A DNA stretch of 52,815 nt, from IMG/VR virus record IMGVR_UViG_3300042868_004895, positions 1-52,815 of that record, one strand, 5' to 3'. The stretch's first letter is position 1, and each line of letters starts with the position of its first letter. Origin of the DNA: a virus. The position numbers and the translations under genes are program-made. Below are positions 15,498 through 23,085 of this stretch, piece by piece. The notes under the pieces were generated by a model. It was given only the letters and a program-made list of their open reading frames with translations, made no database searches and was not told the origin of the DNA.

Positions 15498-16082
15498 ATG
15501 GCTACTCAAGTACTGCTCAAGAACGTCACGCTTGCCTTCCCCGCACTGGGCGAACCGCAGGCATTCGGCGAGGGCGAACCGGCATATGGTGCCAAGTTCC
15601 CCATCGAGCCAAACTCCGAAAACGCTAAGCTTATCGAAGACGCCATCAAGGCCGAGGCGAAAGAGGCGTGGAAGGACAAGGCAGACAGCGTGCTGGCTAT
15701 GCTCGTTGAGGACGGCAAGGTTGCCTACTCACGTCGCGAGTATCGCTCGAAGAAGACCGGCGAGCCTTACGCTGGCTTTGAAAAGACGTTCTACCTTGGC
15801 ACCCGTAACGCGTCGGTCCAGCCGTCCGTGTACGACCAGTACGGCGAACCTGTCGTCGGCAAGGCCGAAATCACCCGCAAGGCGTTCAGCGGCGCGGTTG
15901 TGAATGCGTCTGTCGAAGTCTGGGCGCAGGACAACAAGTGGGGCCGTCGCATCAACTGCTCGCTGCGCGGCATCATGCTGACCGGCGAAGGCCAAAGCTT
16001 CGGCGGCGGTTCAAGCCCAGCATCTGCAGACGAGTTCGCGGCCTTCGCTAAGGCCAAGGCTGACGCAGACGACGTCCTGTGA
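15498..16082 (+). CDS. DUF2815 single-stranded DNA-binding protein
   Basis: 194 residues with the family pattern TQVLLKNVTLAFPALGEP, then PAYGAKFPIEPNS, GFEKTFYLGTRN and an INCSLRGIMLTGEGQSFGGG segment. The acidic C-terminal tail (ADADDVL) is typical of SSB proteins that recruit partners. It would coat single strands during replication and recombination. Follows the DUF2800 gene as in many phages. Confidence 0.9.
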   Translation: MATQVLLKNVTLAFPALGEPQAFGEGEPAYGAKFPIEPNSENAKLIEDAIKAEAKEAWKDKADSVLAMLVEDGKVAYSRREYRSKKTGEPYAGFEKTFYLGTRNASVQPSVYDQYGEPVVGKAEITRKAFSGAVVNASVEVWAQDNKWGRRINCSLRGIMLTGEGQSFGGGSSPASADEFAAFAKAKADADDVL

Positions 16083-16333
16083 GCGTAATCGGCCACAACT
16101 CCAGCGAAGATCAACTGCGCCTCCTAATCGAGCGTGTTGAGCGTCTGGAAGAAGAAAAGAAGGGCGTCTCCGAAGATATTCGGGACGTCTACAGTGAAGC
16201 GAAAGCCTTCGGCTTCGATGCGAAAATCATGCGTCAAATCGTCCGCCTGCGGAAGATGACAAAGGATGACCGGGCGGAGATGGAGGCCATACTGGAGACC
16301 TACAAAAAGGCTCTTGGCATGGATCTGCTCTAA
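16079..16333 (+). CDS. GapR-like nucleoid-associated protein (DUF2312)
   Basis: 84 residues from a GTG overlapping the upstream stop as GTGA. The sequence matches the GapR/DUF2312 pattern almost throughout: LLIERVERLEEEKKGVSEDI, then RDVYSEAKAFGFDAKIMRQI, then VRLRKM and a final EAILETYKKALGM. Bacterial GapR is a tetramer that encircles AT-rich, overtwisted DNA ahead of replication forks and aids topoisomerases (established for Caulobacter). A phage copy between SSB and polymerase probably helps fork progression or replaces the host protein on phage DNA. The family is mainly alphaproteobacterial. Confidence 0.9.
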   Translation: MSVIGHNSSEDQLRLLIERVERLEEEKKGVSEDIRDVYSEAKAFGFDAKIMRQIVRLRKMTKDDRAEMEAILETYKKALGMDLL

Positions 16334-16342
16334 CTGTATAAG
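16314..16342 (+). promoter_or_regulatory. predicted promoter for the structured leader and DNA polymerase
   Basis: TTGGCA (16314-16319), 17 bp spacer, TATAAG (16337-16342), the best sigma70-like match in the early region. It lies in the last codons of gapR. Transcription would start at about 16348-16350, within the left arm of the first inverted repeat. Confidence 0.6.
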
Positions 16343-16345
16343 ATT

Positions 16346-16463
16346 GGTGCGTTGGTCTCTATCCACCCTTTTAGACCAACGCACCTCTATTCTGGCGAGC
16401 CGCGCGTGGTGCGGGTGCTCCTGCGTTGCTGATACACGATCGCGCGGCTCACCAGAATAGAGG
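16346..16463 (+). ncRNA. structured leader or small RNA upstream of DNA polymerase
   Basis: The 140-bp gap before the polymerase holds two inverted repeats. IR1 is a perfect 13-bp stem (16346-16358 / 16373-16385). IR2 is a 23-bp stem with one mismatch (16384-16406 / 16441-16463). They share two bases at 16384-16385, so full pairing of both is exclusive. The 3' arm of IR2 contains the polymerase SD, AGAGG. The IR2 loop has GTGCTCCTGCGTTGCTGATA (16415-16434), antisense to the conserved early leader. Its GCTGATACA (16428-16436) also complements TGTATCAGC (16465-16473), just before the GTG start. The repeats are plain in the sequence; an RNA function is inference. Confidence 0.6.
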
Positions 16464-16473
16464 ATGTATCAGC

Positions 16474-18444
16474 GTGACTACACTTTGGCTTGACCTTGAA
16501 ACATACAGCACCGTGCCCATTAAGCACGGCGCGCACCGCTACGCCGAGGCGGCGGAGGTGCTACTCGTGGCGGTCGCAGTAGACGACGAGCCTGTCGCCG
16601 TGTGGGACTGCACGCAGGGACACGCCGACTGGCGTCAGCGCCTGCAGGCCCTGCTCGACGCAGCCGACACCGTCGTCATCCACAACAGCGCCTTCGACCG
16701 CACCATCCTGCGCCATCAAGGCGTGCACGTGCCCGTCGACAAGATCGAGGACACTATGGTTATGGCGCTCGCGCACAGCCTGCCAGCCTCGCTGGGCACG
16801 CTCTGCGACATTCTTGGCGTGCCCGTCGATAAAGCTAAAGACAAGTCCGGCAAAAAGCTGATACAGTTGTTTACGAGCCCGTGCCCACGGAACTGGAAGA
16901 TACGGCGCGCAACGTCGGAGACGCATGCAGATGAGTGGACCAACTTCGTCGAATACGCCCGCCTCGATGTGGACGCGATGCGAAACATACACGGCCGCAT
17001 ACCAAGATGGAATTATACACATAGTGAGCGGTACCTTTGGCAACTCGACCAAGGAGTTAATGACCGTGGTATCGCCGTCGATGTTGACTTCGCCAAGGCA
17101 GCAATCCGAGCTTTTCGACGAGCTTCTGGATCTTTGGCCACTCGTGCGGCAAGCCTGACCGGCGGCGCGGTTCCGAACACAACGCAGCGCGAGAAGCTTC
17201 TGCAGTACCTGCGCACGGCGCGTGGGCTCGAGCTTGAAGACCTGACGAAGGCGACCGTCGAGACCCTGCTGAAGGGCGAGCTCGATCCGCTGACGCGCGA
17301 GCTGCTCGAGATACGCCAGCAAGCCTCGGCCACGTCGCCTGCGAAGTACGGCGCGCTGATGGACGCAGCCTCGACGGACGGGCGCTTGCGCGGGACGATG
17401 CAGTTTTGCGGCGCAGGCCGCACAGGCCGTGACGCGGGCCGCATCTTTCAACCGCAGAACCTGCCCCGCTCGCCCGACTGGTTCGACGGCGACGTTCAGG
17501 AGCAGACGATTGTCGCGTTCAAGACGGACTGCGAGGACATCATCTACGACAACGTCAGCGAGCGCTGCGCCTTCGCCGTTCGCGGGTGTCTGGTCGCGGA
17601 CAAGGGCAAGAAGTTTGTGATCGCCGACCTTTCCAACATCGAAGGGCGCGTCCTTGCGTGGATGGCCGGTGAGGCGTGGAAGATTGAGGCCTTCAAGGCG
17701 TACGATCGCGGCGAGGGCGCGGACTTGTACAAGGTGACCGCCGGGCGCATCCTGAACAAGGATCCGTTCGAGGTGACGAAGGGCGAGCGCCAGACGCAGG
17801 GCAAGGTGCCTGAGCTGGCCGGAGGCTACGGCGGCGGCCTCGGTGCCTACCGCAAGATGGGCGGCGCAGTGTTCGACGCGATGGACGACGACACCATCAT
17901 GGAGATCGTGCACGCGTGGCGTAAGGCGCACCCTGCGACGAAGCGCTTCTGGTACGACGTCGAGGGCGCAGCCCGCTCGGCCGTGCGCGCCGAGGGGGAG
18001 AGTTTCGCCGTGCGCGGGGACATGGTGCGCTTCGACCGCCAGAAGGGTCCCGACGGCGTTGATTACGTTCGCTGCCGTCTGCCGTCTGGCCGGTACCTGT
18101 GCTACCGCAGCATGCACATCAACGAGGACGCCAAGCTCGTGTACGAGGGCATGAACCAATTCACGCGCAAGTGGGAGCTGCAGGAGACGTACTACGGCAA
18201 GCTGGTCGAGAACATCGTTCAGGCCGTGGCGCGCGACGTGTTCATGACCGGCATGCGCCGCGCCGAGGAGAACGACTATCCCGTCGTCCTGCGCGTGCAC
18301 GATGAGCTTGTGTGCGAAGTGCCCAACCACAAGGGCTACGACGCCGACGTTTTAGCGACAATGATGTCAACGAACCCGAGCTGGTCGATAGGCCTGCCGC
18401 TGTCGGCGGCGGGCTTCGAGGGCCTGCGCTACCGTAAGGAATGA
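16474..18444 (+). CDS. family A DNA polymerase with 3'-5' exonuclease
   Basis: 656 residues from the GTG at 16474, which has AGAGG 10 nt upstream. An in-frame TTG 48 bp earlier lies inside the hairpin loop and is unlikely. Exonuclease domain: D7 and E9 (LDLETYS), D75 (HNSAFD), Y161/D165 (YARLD). Polymerase domain: motif A DLSNIEGR (D385), motif B R439...K444...YGGG, motif C VHDEL (D610, E611). All catalytic residues are present, so it should be an active replicative polymerase with proofreading. It works with the primase-helicase, SSB and GapR encoded nearby. Start-codon access may be controlled by the inverted repeat just upstream. Confidence 0.95.
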   Translation: MTTLWLDLETYSTVPIKHGAHRYAEAAEVLLVAVAVDDEPVAVWDCTQGHADWRQRLQALLDAADTVVIHNSAFDRTILRHQGVHVPVDKIEDTMVMALAHSLPASLGTLCDILGVPVDKAKDKSGKKLIQLFTSPCPRNWKIRRATSETHADEWTNFVEYARLDVDAMRNIHGRIPRWNYTHSERYLWQLDQGVNDRGIAVDVDFAKAAIRAFRRASGSLATRAASLTGGAVPNTTQREKLLQYLRTARGLELEDLTKATVETLLKGELDPLTRELLEIRQQASATSPAKYGALMDAASTDGRLRGTMQFCGAGRTGRDAGRIFQPQNLPRSPDWFDGDVQEQTIVAFKTDCEDIIYDNVSERCAFAVRGCLVADKGKKFVIADLSNIEGRVLAWMAGEAWKIEAFKAYDRGEGADLYKVTAGRILNKDPFEVTKGERQTQGKVPELAGGYGGGLGAYRKMGGAVFDAMDDDTIMEIVHAWRKAHPATKRFWYDVEGAARSAVRAEGESFAVRGDMVRFDRQKGPDGVDYVRCRLPSGRYLCYRSMHINEDAKLVYEGMNQFTRKWELQETYYGKLVENIVQAVARDVFMTGMRRAEENDYPVVLRVHDELVCEVPNHKGYDADVLATMMSTNPSWSIGLPLSAAGFEGLRYRKE

Positions 18445-18445
18445 C

Positions 18446-18643
18446 ATGTTCACGCAACTGAACCCGTCGATACCAATGGACACGCCCAAGGGCGCTGGTC
18501 TGGCGCTGGCCGTCATCGACTACGGACTGGAGCACAGCCTGCTCTGGGTCGTCGCAATCGACGCCACCGGCGAGATCTGGTGCGTGCCGAATGCCGACGT
18601 GCGTGCGCAGAAGAACTGGTCGGCGGGGCGGTTAATCGAATGA
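18446..18643 (+). CDS. small conserved phage protein, 65 aa
   Basis: 65 residues starting 1 nt after the polymerase stop with an AAGGA SD. The pattern MFTQLNPSIPMDTPKGAGLA, then AVIDYGLEHSLLWVV, then GEIWCVPNADVRA is one I recall from many phage genomes near replication genes. Probably a compact beta-rich protein; function unknown. ATGA overlap with the nuclease gene. Confidence 0.75.
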   Translation: MFTQLNPSIPMDTPKGAGLALAVIDYGLEHSLLWVVAIDATGEIWCVPNADVRAQKNWSAGRLIE

Positions 18644-18924
18644 CGCCCGCAGGCAAGCTGCAGGATCACCTGAAGCACGTCGTGCAGAAGAGTGGGGGTC
18701 AGTACCGCAAGGTGCGATGGGAGGGCCGCAGGGGCTGCCCAGACTGCTTTGTGTGGTGGACGTGGCCCAAGGCGGCCTTCATCGAAATCAAAGCCGACGG
18801 CGACCGCGTCAGCGGGCACCAGCAGCGGGAGATTGAGCGCATGAGAAACGACAGTTTTCCGGTCTTTATCGCCCGGTCGATAGAAGAAATCGACGAGATC
18901 GTAAAAAAAGTGCGAATTGGTTGA
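18640..18924 (+). CDS. VRR-NUC domain nuclease
   Basis: 94 residues from the ATG at 18640 (ATGA overlap); the longer GTG start is less likely. VRR-NUC-type PD-(D/E)XK core: RRGCPDCFVWW gives the PD, AAFIEIKADGDR gives the ExK, and SGHQQREIERM matches the conserved Gln-containing helix. Stand-alone VRR-NUC proteins act as structure-specific endonucleases, often for branched or Holliday-type DNA. Its place between polymerase and helicase fits recombination or resolution work. Confidence 0.88.
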   Translation: MTPAGKLQDHLKHVVQKSGGQYRKVRWEGRRGCPDCFVWWTWPKAAFIEIKADGDRVSGHQQREIERMRNDSFPVFIARSIEEIDEIVKKVRIG

Positions 18925-18933
18925 ATTAGGGGG

Positions 18934-18992
18934 TTGCAACCTGTGTTTGCATATGCTATATACTGCGTATCAGCAACGAAGGAGTAAACCAC
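18934..18992 (+). promoter_or_regulatory. early promoter 5 and conserved leader
   Basis: TTGCAA (18934-18939), 17 bp, TATATA (18957-18962). Dyad TGCAA-N7-TTGCA (18935-18951). The leader TATCAGCAACGAAGGAGTAA follows. Confidence 0.7.
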
Positions 18993-19169
18993 ATGTCTAA
19001 CAAATACACCGCATACGCCGTCTTCGAGAACGGCGACCAAGAAGTCCACGAGGGTCTGAGCCGCGCTCGCGCCATCGCCCGCTACGGCCAGTTCACCCGT
19101 CAGGTCCGCGACAAGCGCTATGGCGTAGCTGGCCCGATCAAGTCCTACGGCTGGAGGCTCGAAGCATGA
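18993..19169 (+). CDS. small protein, 58 aa
   Basis: 58 residues: KYTAYAVFENGDQEVHEGLS then a basic helix (RARAIARYGQFTRQVRDK). Start fixed by the conserved leader SD; ATGA overlap with the next gene. Family not recognised. It is first in the operon that ends with the SNF2 helicase. Confidence 0.62.
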   Translation: MSNKYTAYAVFENGDQEVHEGLSRARAIARYGQFTRQVRDKRYGVAGPIKSYGWRLEA

Positions 19170-19417
19170 CATACCTCACAGCCAAATACATCCGCGCAGC
19201 CGCAGCCAAAGACCCGCGCATAGACCCCGAGATCGAGTGGGACGAGTTGGGCAAGGCCATCGTCTGGCTGGCGGATGGGTACACGTGGGACGCCCGTGAC
19301 GGTAACCGCTCCGTCGAGGCTTTTATCATTGCCGAGCGCAACGCTGACCAAGATCCACGCGACACCGTGGCTCGTTGGAAAGACTGCGTTGCTAACATCG
19401 AGGAGATCGCGACATGA
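19166..19417 (+). CDS. hypothetical protein, 83 aa
   Basis: 83 residues, acidic, helical, with several Trp (WDELGKAIVWLADGYTW). ATGA overlaps on both sides. No motif recognised. Confidence 0.66.
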   Translation: MTYLTAKYIRAAAAKDPRIDPEIEWDELGKAIVWLADGYTWDARDGNRSVEAFIIAERNADQDPRDTVARWKDCVANIEEIAT

Positions 19418-19569
19418 AGACCAAGAAACGCACCGAAGCAGAACTCAAGGCTATGGCTTACGCCATAGCCGACGAGGTCGAGACCCGCGCCGAGGCCATC
19501 TGGCAACGCGCACCGAAGCTCACGTACGAGCAATGCCAGAGTTTGGCGCTATTGCAGATGTTGAAATGA
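19414..19569 (+). CDS. small helical protein, 51 aa
   Basis: 51 residues, essentially one or two helices (KTKKRTEAELKAMAYAIADE, then RAEAIWQRAPKLTYEQ). It starts in an ATGA overlap and ends in an ATGA overlap with the helicase. Function unknown. Confidence 0.6.
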   Translation: MKTKKRTEAELKAMAYAIADEVETRAEAIWQRAPKLTYEQCQSLALLQMLK

Positions 19570-20951
19570 CCAAAGCTTTCACACCACACGATTATCAGAA
19601 AGAGGCTATGGCGCACCTGTACAAGGTGCGCCGTAGCGCTTTGTGGATGCCGATGGGCGGCGGGAAGACCGTGTCCACGCTGACCGCACTCGACAACCTG
19701 TCGACGGTCGAGGACGTCTTCCCCGCGCTGGTGCTGGCACCGCTGCGCGTTGCCAAGTCGACGTGGCCGGACGAGATTGCCAAATGGCCGCACCTGTCGC
19801 ACTTGCGCGTCAGCGTCATCACAGGCACGCCGAAGCAGCGTCAGGCGGCACTCGACAAGCCAGCCGACATCTACTGCACGAATTACGACAACCTCGTCTG
19901 GCTGCGCACTGCCCTCGGCGACGCGTGGCCGTTCAAGACGGTGGTGGCCGACGAATTCACGCGCCTGAAGTCCTACCGCATCCGTCAGGGTGGCTCGCGG
20001 GCACGCGCACTGGGTCAGGTGGCCCACACGCACGTGACGCGCTTCATCGGTCTGACGGGAACGCCTGCGCCAAACGGCGTGAAAGACCTTTGGGGGCAGA
20101 TATGGTTCCTCGATCAGGGCGAGCGTCTGGGCAAGACGTTCAGCGCCTTCGAGAGCCGCTGGTTCCGCAAGGGGTACGACGGCTACAGCCTCGTGCCGTA
20201 CGACCACACGCAGGGCGAAGTGGAGGAGAAGCTGAAGGACATCTGCCTGACGGTGCAAGGCCTGCAGGTTGATGAGCCAATAACGACGCCAATCTACGTC
20301 GACCTGCCTGCGAAGGCGCGCGCCGCGTACGCGGAGATGGAGGCGGAGATGTTCGCCATAATCAACGAGGAGGGTGTCGAGGCACCCAACGCGGCCGTTC
20401 GCACGCAGAAGTGTCTGCAGATTGCCAACGGGGCTATATACACGAATGAAGTAGGAGAGTGGGAAGATGTACACGCCGCAAAGCTGGACGCGCTGGAAAG
20501 CATTATTGAGGAAGCCAACGGCGCGCCGGTTATCGTTGCCTATAACTTCAAGCACGATCTCGAACGTCTACAAACTCGTTTCCGTCAAGGCAGGGTGCTG
20601 GACGCTGACCCTGATACGATCCGGCAGTGGAACGCCGGGCGGGTGCCGCTACTATTCGCTCACCCTGCGTCGGCGGGACACGGACTGAATTTGGCCGACG
20701 GCGGTAACATCCTCGCCTTCTTCGGCGTCAACTGGAACTTAGAAGAGCACATGCAGATCATCGAGCGTATCGGGCCCATGCGGCAGAAGCAGGCGGGCTA
20801 TGATCGACCGGTGCACATTTACCCGATCCTCGCACGCGACACGGTCGACGACATGGTCATGGAGCGACTGTCGTCGAAGAAGAGCGTGCAAGAGATATTA
20901 TTAGAAGCGTTAAAAAGGAAGAAAAATGAAAAAGGTACTGATAGAAATTGA
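19566..20951 (+). CDS. SNF2-type DNA helicase
   Basis: 461 residues from the ATG at 19566 (ATGA overlap). The frame stays open 97 codons upstream, but that part is unlike the family and overlaps two genes. Superfamily 2 motifs: Q-like FTPHDYQKEAM, motif I MGGGKT (30-35), motif II VADEFTRLK (DE at 129-130), motif III GLTGTPAPNG, motif V HPASAGHGLNLADGG, motif VI QIIERIGPMRQ. The last differs from the usual QAxxRxxRxGQ. Probable role: DNA translocase or branch remodeller in replication and recombination. Confidence 0.92.
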   Translation: MTKAFTPHDYQKEAMAHLYKVRRSALWMPMGGGKTVSTLTALDNLSTVEDVFPALVLAPLRVAKSTWPDEIAKWPHLSHLRVSVITGTPKQRQAALDKPADIYCTNYDNLVWLRTALGDAWPFKTVVADEFTRLKSYRIRQGGSRARALGQVAHTHVTRFIGLTGTPAPNGVKDLWGQIWFLDQGERLGKTFSAFESRWFRKGYDGYSLVPYDHTQGEVEEKLKDICLTVQGLQVDEPITTPIYVDLPAKARAAYAEMEAEMFAIINEEGVEAPNAAVRTQKCLQIANGAIYTNEVGEWEDVHAAKLDALESIIEEANGAPVIVAYNFKHDLERLQTRFRQGRVLDADPDTIRQWNAGRVPLLFAHPASAGHGLNLADGGNILAFFGVNWNLEEHMQIIERIGPMRQKQAGYDRPVHIYPILARDTVDDMVMERLSSKKSVQEILLEALKRKKNEKGTDRN

Positions 20952-21159
20952 TGAGATAACGCACCGCAAGCTTTTAGAGTTTTGCGAGGGGCGCGACCTT
21001 TGTGACGAGATTTACTCGCTCATACTGTGGGCGCAAAAACAGCCAAGTGTACCTGCAACGGTGAAAACCATCAGCAAGTATTACGACACTGAAAAATACA
21101 AGGCGATTGCCAAGGCGGAAATTAAGCGTACTTCTCCAGAAGCTCTTGAAGGCCAGTAA
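20926..21159 (+). CDS. hypothetical protein at the convergent junction, 77 aa
   Basis: 77 residues with a strong SD (AAAAAGGAAGAAAA). It overlaps the helicase end by 26 bp and the end of the convergent virion gene (21122) by 38 bp. N-terminal part: KVLIEIDEITHRKLLEFCEG; basic C-terminal tail. No recognised family. Confidence 0.66.
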   Translation: MKKVLIEIDEITHRKLLEFCEGRDLCDEIYSLILWAQKQPSVPATVKTISKYYDTEKYKAIAKAEIKRTSPEALEGQ

Positions 21160-23083
21160 CAACACCGTCAACGGATCCACCTTCTGCGAACCCGCGTTTG
21201 CGGATTAAATCGCGAAGTTCCTTTTCACCGCCACCGGCGACCGCACTTAGCATTTCGTCAAAATATTCTGGCAATACCATTTGGTTTTCCTTGCCAAAGT
21301 TCCGGTACGTTTCTTGCAATTTTGCGGCCAAATCTGGCGCGACGTTGTCGAATGCCGAAACGTACTCGGGACGCGCGCCGATAAGATCGAGGTACGATTG
21401 GCCGTAACGGCCCGCGTCAGTTTCCCAAGGGTTCTCCGCGTACATGCCGTGGAAGAAGCCTCCTTCTGGTTTGGCGGATCCAGTTTCACTGGCGGCCGCT
21501 TCAACATATTTTTTGAAGAGGTCGGGGTCCATGCCAAAGTTAGGAAGGCGAACGCCTTGCGGGCTTGAAATGATACCCATGCTTTCCGGGTCGACGCCAA
21601 GTCTTGATTGGAGGTCTGAAAGGACTTTAGCACGGTCGTCGTCAAGCGTTTGGCCGTAGTTAAGTTCGACGGCGTTTCTGGAGCCTACAGGAACGTCTTT
21701 GAACAGCTTATTACCTGCAATGGCCTTCTGGCCCGTCATGAGGCCGTAAGTCGCCTCAATCGCCTTCATAAGGTTCATTGAAGACGGATCGATAGCCTTT
21801 CCTACTGGAATATCGTCGGTCTCCATGCCCTTTTTAATGGTGTTTGTGCCCAAGGCGTACTGCGCTTGGCTTCCGGGGCTGATGACACCCTCGTACACGC
21901 CGGGCCCTTGGAAGCGAGGCCCAGTAAGCGCGCCGAAGCCGAGTGCGATACGGTCGCGGGCTGCTTGGTCGTAAACCACGTCCGCGACGCGGTCGTCTAA
22001 TTCTTGTTTTAATGCAAGTGGCGCTTCAGCAAGCTCGGGCATGATGCCGGTGTTTGAACCGAAGATGGTTTCGCGCGAGCCCTGTCCGTAGTGCCTCGGA
22101 AGGTCATCCGCGTAACTGTACGCAGCCTCGTTCGGTTGTATTTCGCCCGCGTCAATCTTTCCGCCGGACCAACCAGCGCCTTGCACGCGTCCCGTTGTCC
22201 AATCGAATGGCTGCTCCGAAAGTGTCGGGATAACTTGGTTGATTTGGTCGTCCATCCAACGGTGCTGCGCTTCGGTGGCCGTGCCCTCGTAGGGTTTTCC
22301 GTTCTTTCCCGGATAGCCCCACACGCGCATGTCCCAGATGTCGTGCACGGCGCGGGGGTCGATACTCGGGTCGGCAAATCCGCCTCCGATAGCGAGCTGC
22401 TGTTCAAACGGGCCGCGCTTTAGGCCAGTGGCAACGCCATTGGTATTGTACACATCGGTGATGCCAGCGCCCATCGCCGTAGGGAAACGGCCAGTGTTCA
22501 CCGGATCGCCTGAAATAATTTGGTTGTGGCCCTTTACGGTAAAGCCAGTGTTGGGTTTTACGCCCGTGCTTGACGATGTAACGGAAAAATTGCCCGCTAC
22601 CTTGCGTGCCATTTCGGGATCTTCGCCGACGTGCGACATAATAGCTTTGCCGCTATCGTCATACCAAAGCGCGCCTTGTTTGCCTTTCTCGACCGCTTGC
22701 CGGTAATTCTCCCGCAAGACGGCTTCTTGTTCGGGCGTTGTAACACCTTGCGGGGCACCTGCTATTTGTTTGGACGGGGCTTGCGTGGTTGGCGCGGATG
22801 TCTTTTCCGTCTTTACGGCAAGCGGCTTTTGCGTTTTGGTGGTCTTGACAGCCAACGCGTCCCGATCAGCCTTGGCCTTTGCCGCCTTGGCCTTTGCAGC
22901 CTTAGCAGCGGCAGCCTTAGCCGCAGCGTCTCTTTTGGCTTTGGCAGCGGCCCGTTCGGCCGCGACGTCGGTCACGCCGAATAGGTCGCGCGCCGCAGGC
23001 TCGATGCTGTCAGGAAGCACCCGGAACAGTTTGTCGTTGATAGGGTCTAGTACCCGACGAAATGGGTTCTTCTTATCGGCCAC
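21122..23083 (-). CDS. large virion-associated protein, possibly internal/ejected
   Basis: 653 residues. Residues 40-80 form an Ala/Lys-rich helix, followed by a flexible Lys/Thr/Pro linker, then a large unrecognised domain (RVWGYPGKNGKPYEG, EAQHRWMDDQINQV, YGQTLDDDRAKVLSDLQ). The end RKRGFAEGGSVDGVVTG carries the GG-motif seen in other structural proteins here. It is the last gene of the virion operon. The role as an ejected internal protein is inferred from position and size; an enzymatic domain is not excluded. Confidence 0.72.
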   Translation of the reverse strand: MADKKNPFRRVLDPINDKLFRVLPDSIEPAARDLFGVTDVAAERAAAKAKRDAAAKAAAAKAAKAKAAKAKADRDALAVKTTKTQKPLAVKTEKTSAPTTQAPSKQIAGAPQGVTTPEQEAVLRENYRQAVEKGKQGALWYDDSGKAIMSHVGEDPEMARKVAGNFSVTSSSTGVKPNTGFTVKGHNQIISGDPVNTGRFPTAMGAGITDVYNTNGVATGLKRGPFEQQLAIGGGFADPSIDPRAVHDIWDMRVWGYPGKNGKPYEGTATEAQHRWMDDQINQVIPTLSEQPFDWTTGRVQGAGWSGGKIDAGEIQPNEAAYSYADDLPRHYGQGSRETIFGSNTGIMPELAEAPLALKQELDDRVADVVYDQAARDRIALGFGALTGPRFQGPGVYEGVISPGSQAQYALGTNTIKKGMETDDIPVGKAIDPSSMNLMKAIEATYGLMTGQKAIAGNKLFKDVPVGSRNAVELNYGQTLDDDRAKVLSDLQSRLGVDPESMGIISSPQGVRLPNFGMDPDLFKKYVEAAASETGSAKPEGGFFHGMYAENPWETDAGRYGQSYLDLIGARPEYVSAFDNVAPDLAAKLQETYRNFGKENQMVLPEYFDEMLSAVAGGGEKELRDLIRKRGFAEGGSVDGVVTGLQELLEKYA

Positions 23084-23085
23084 GA

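Noticed and set aside
16407-16440. Minus-strand gene using the inverted leader as its ribosome site
   Set aside because: No start codon lies at a usable distance after the AGGAG, and no -35/-10 boxes are seen on that strand.
16384-16473. A true H-type pseudoknot with both stems formed
   Set aside because: Only one base would have to cross a 23-bp stem, which is not sterically reasonable. The pairings are better read as alternatives.
16561-18330. 589-codon minus-strand frame across the DNA polymerase
   Set aside because: It is an antisense shadow; the plus frame holds all polymerase and exonuclease motifs.
19275-19565. N-terminal extension of the SNF2 helicase
   Set aside because: The extra 97 codons overlap two well-spaced genes and look like a shadow; the ATG at 19566 is ATGA-coupled and begins at the helicase fold.
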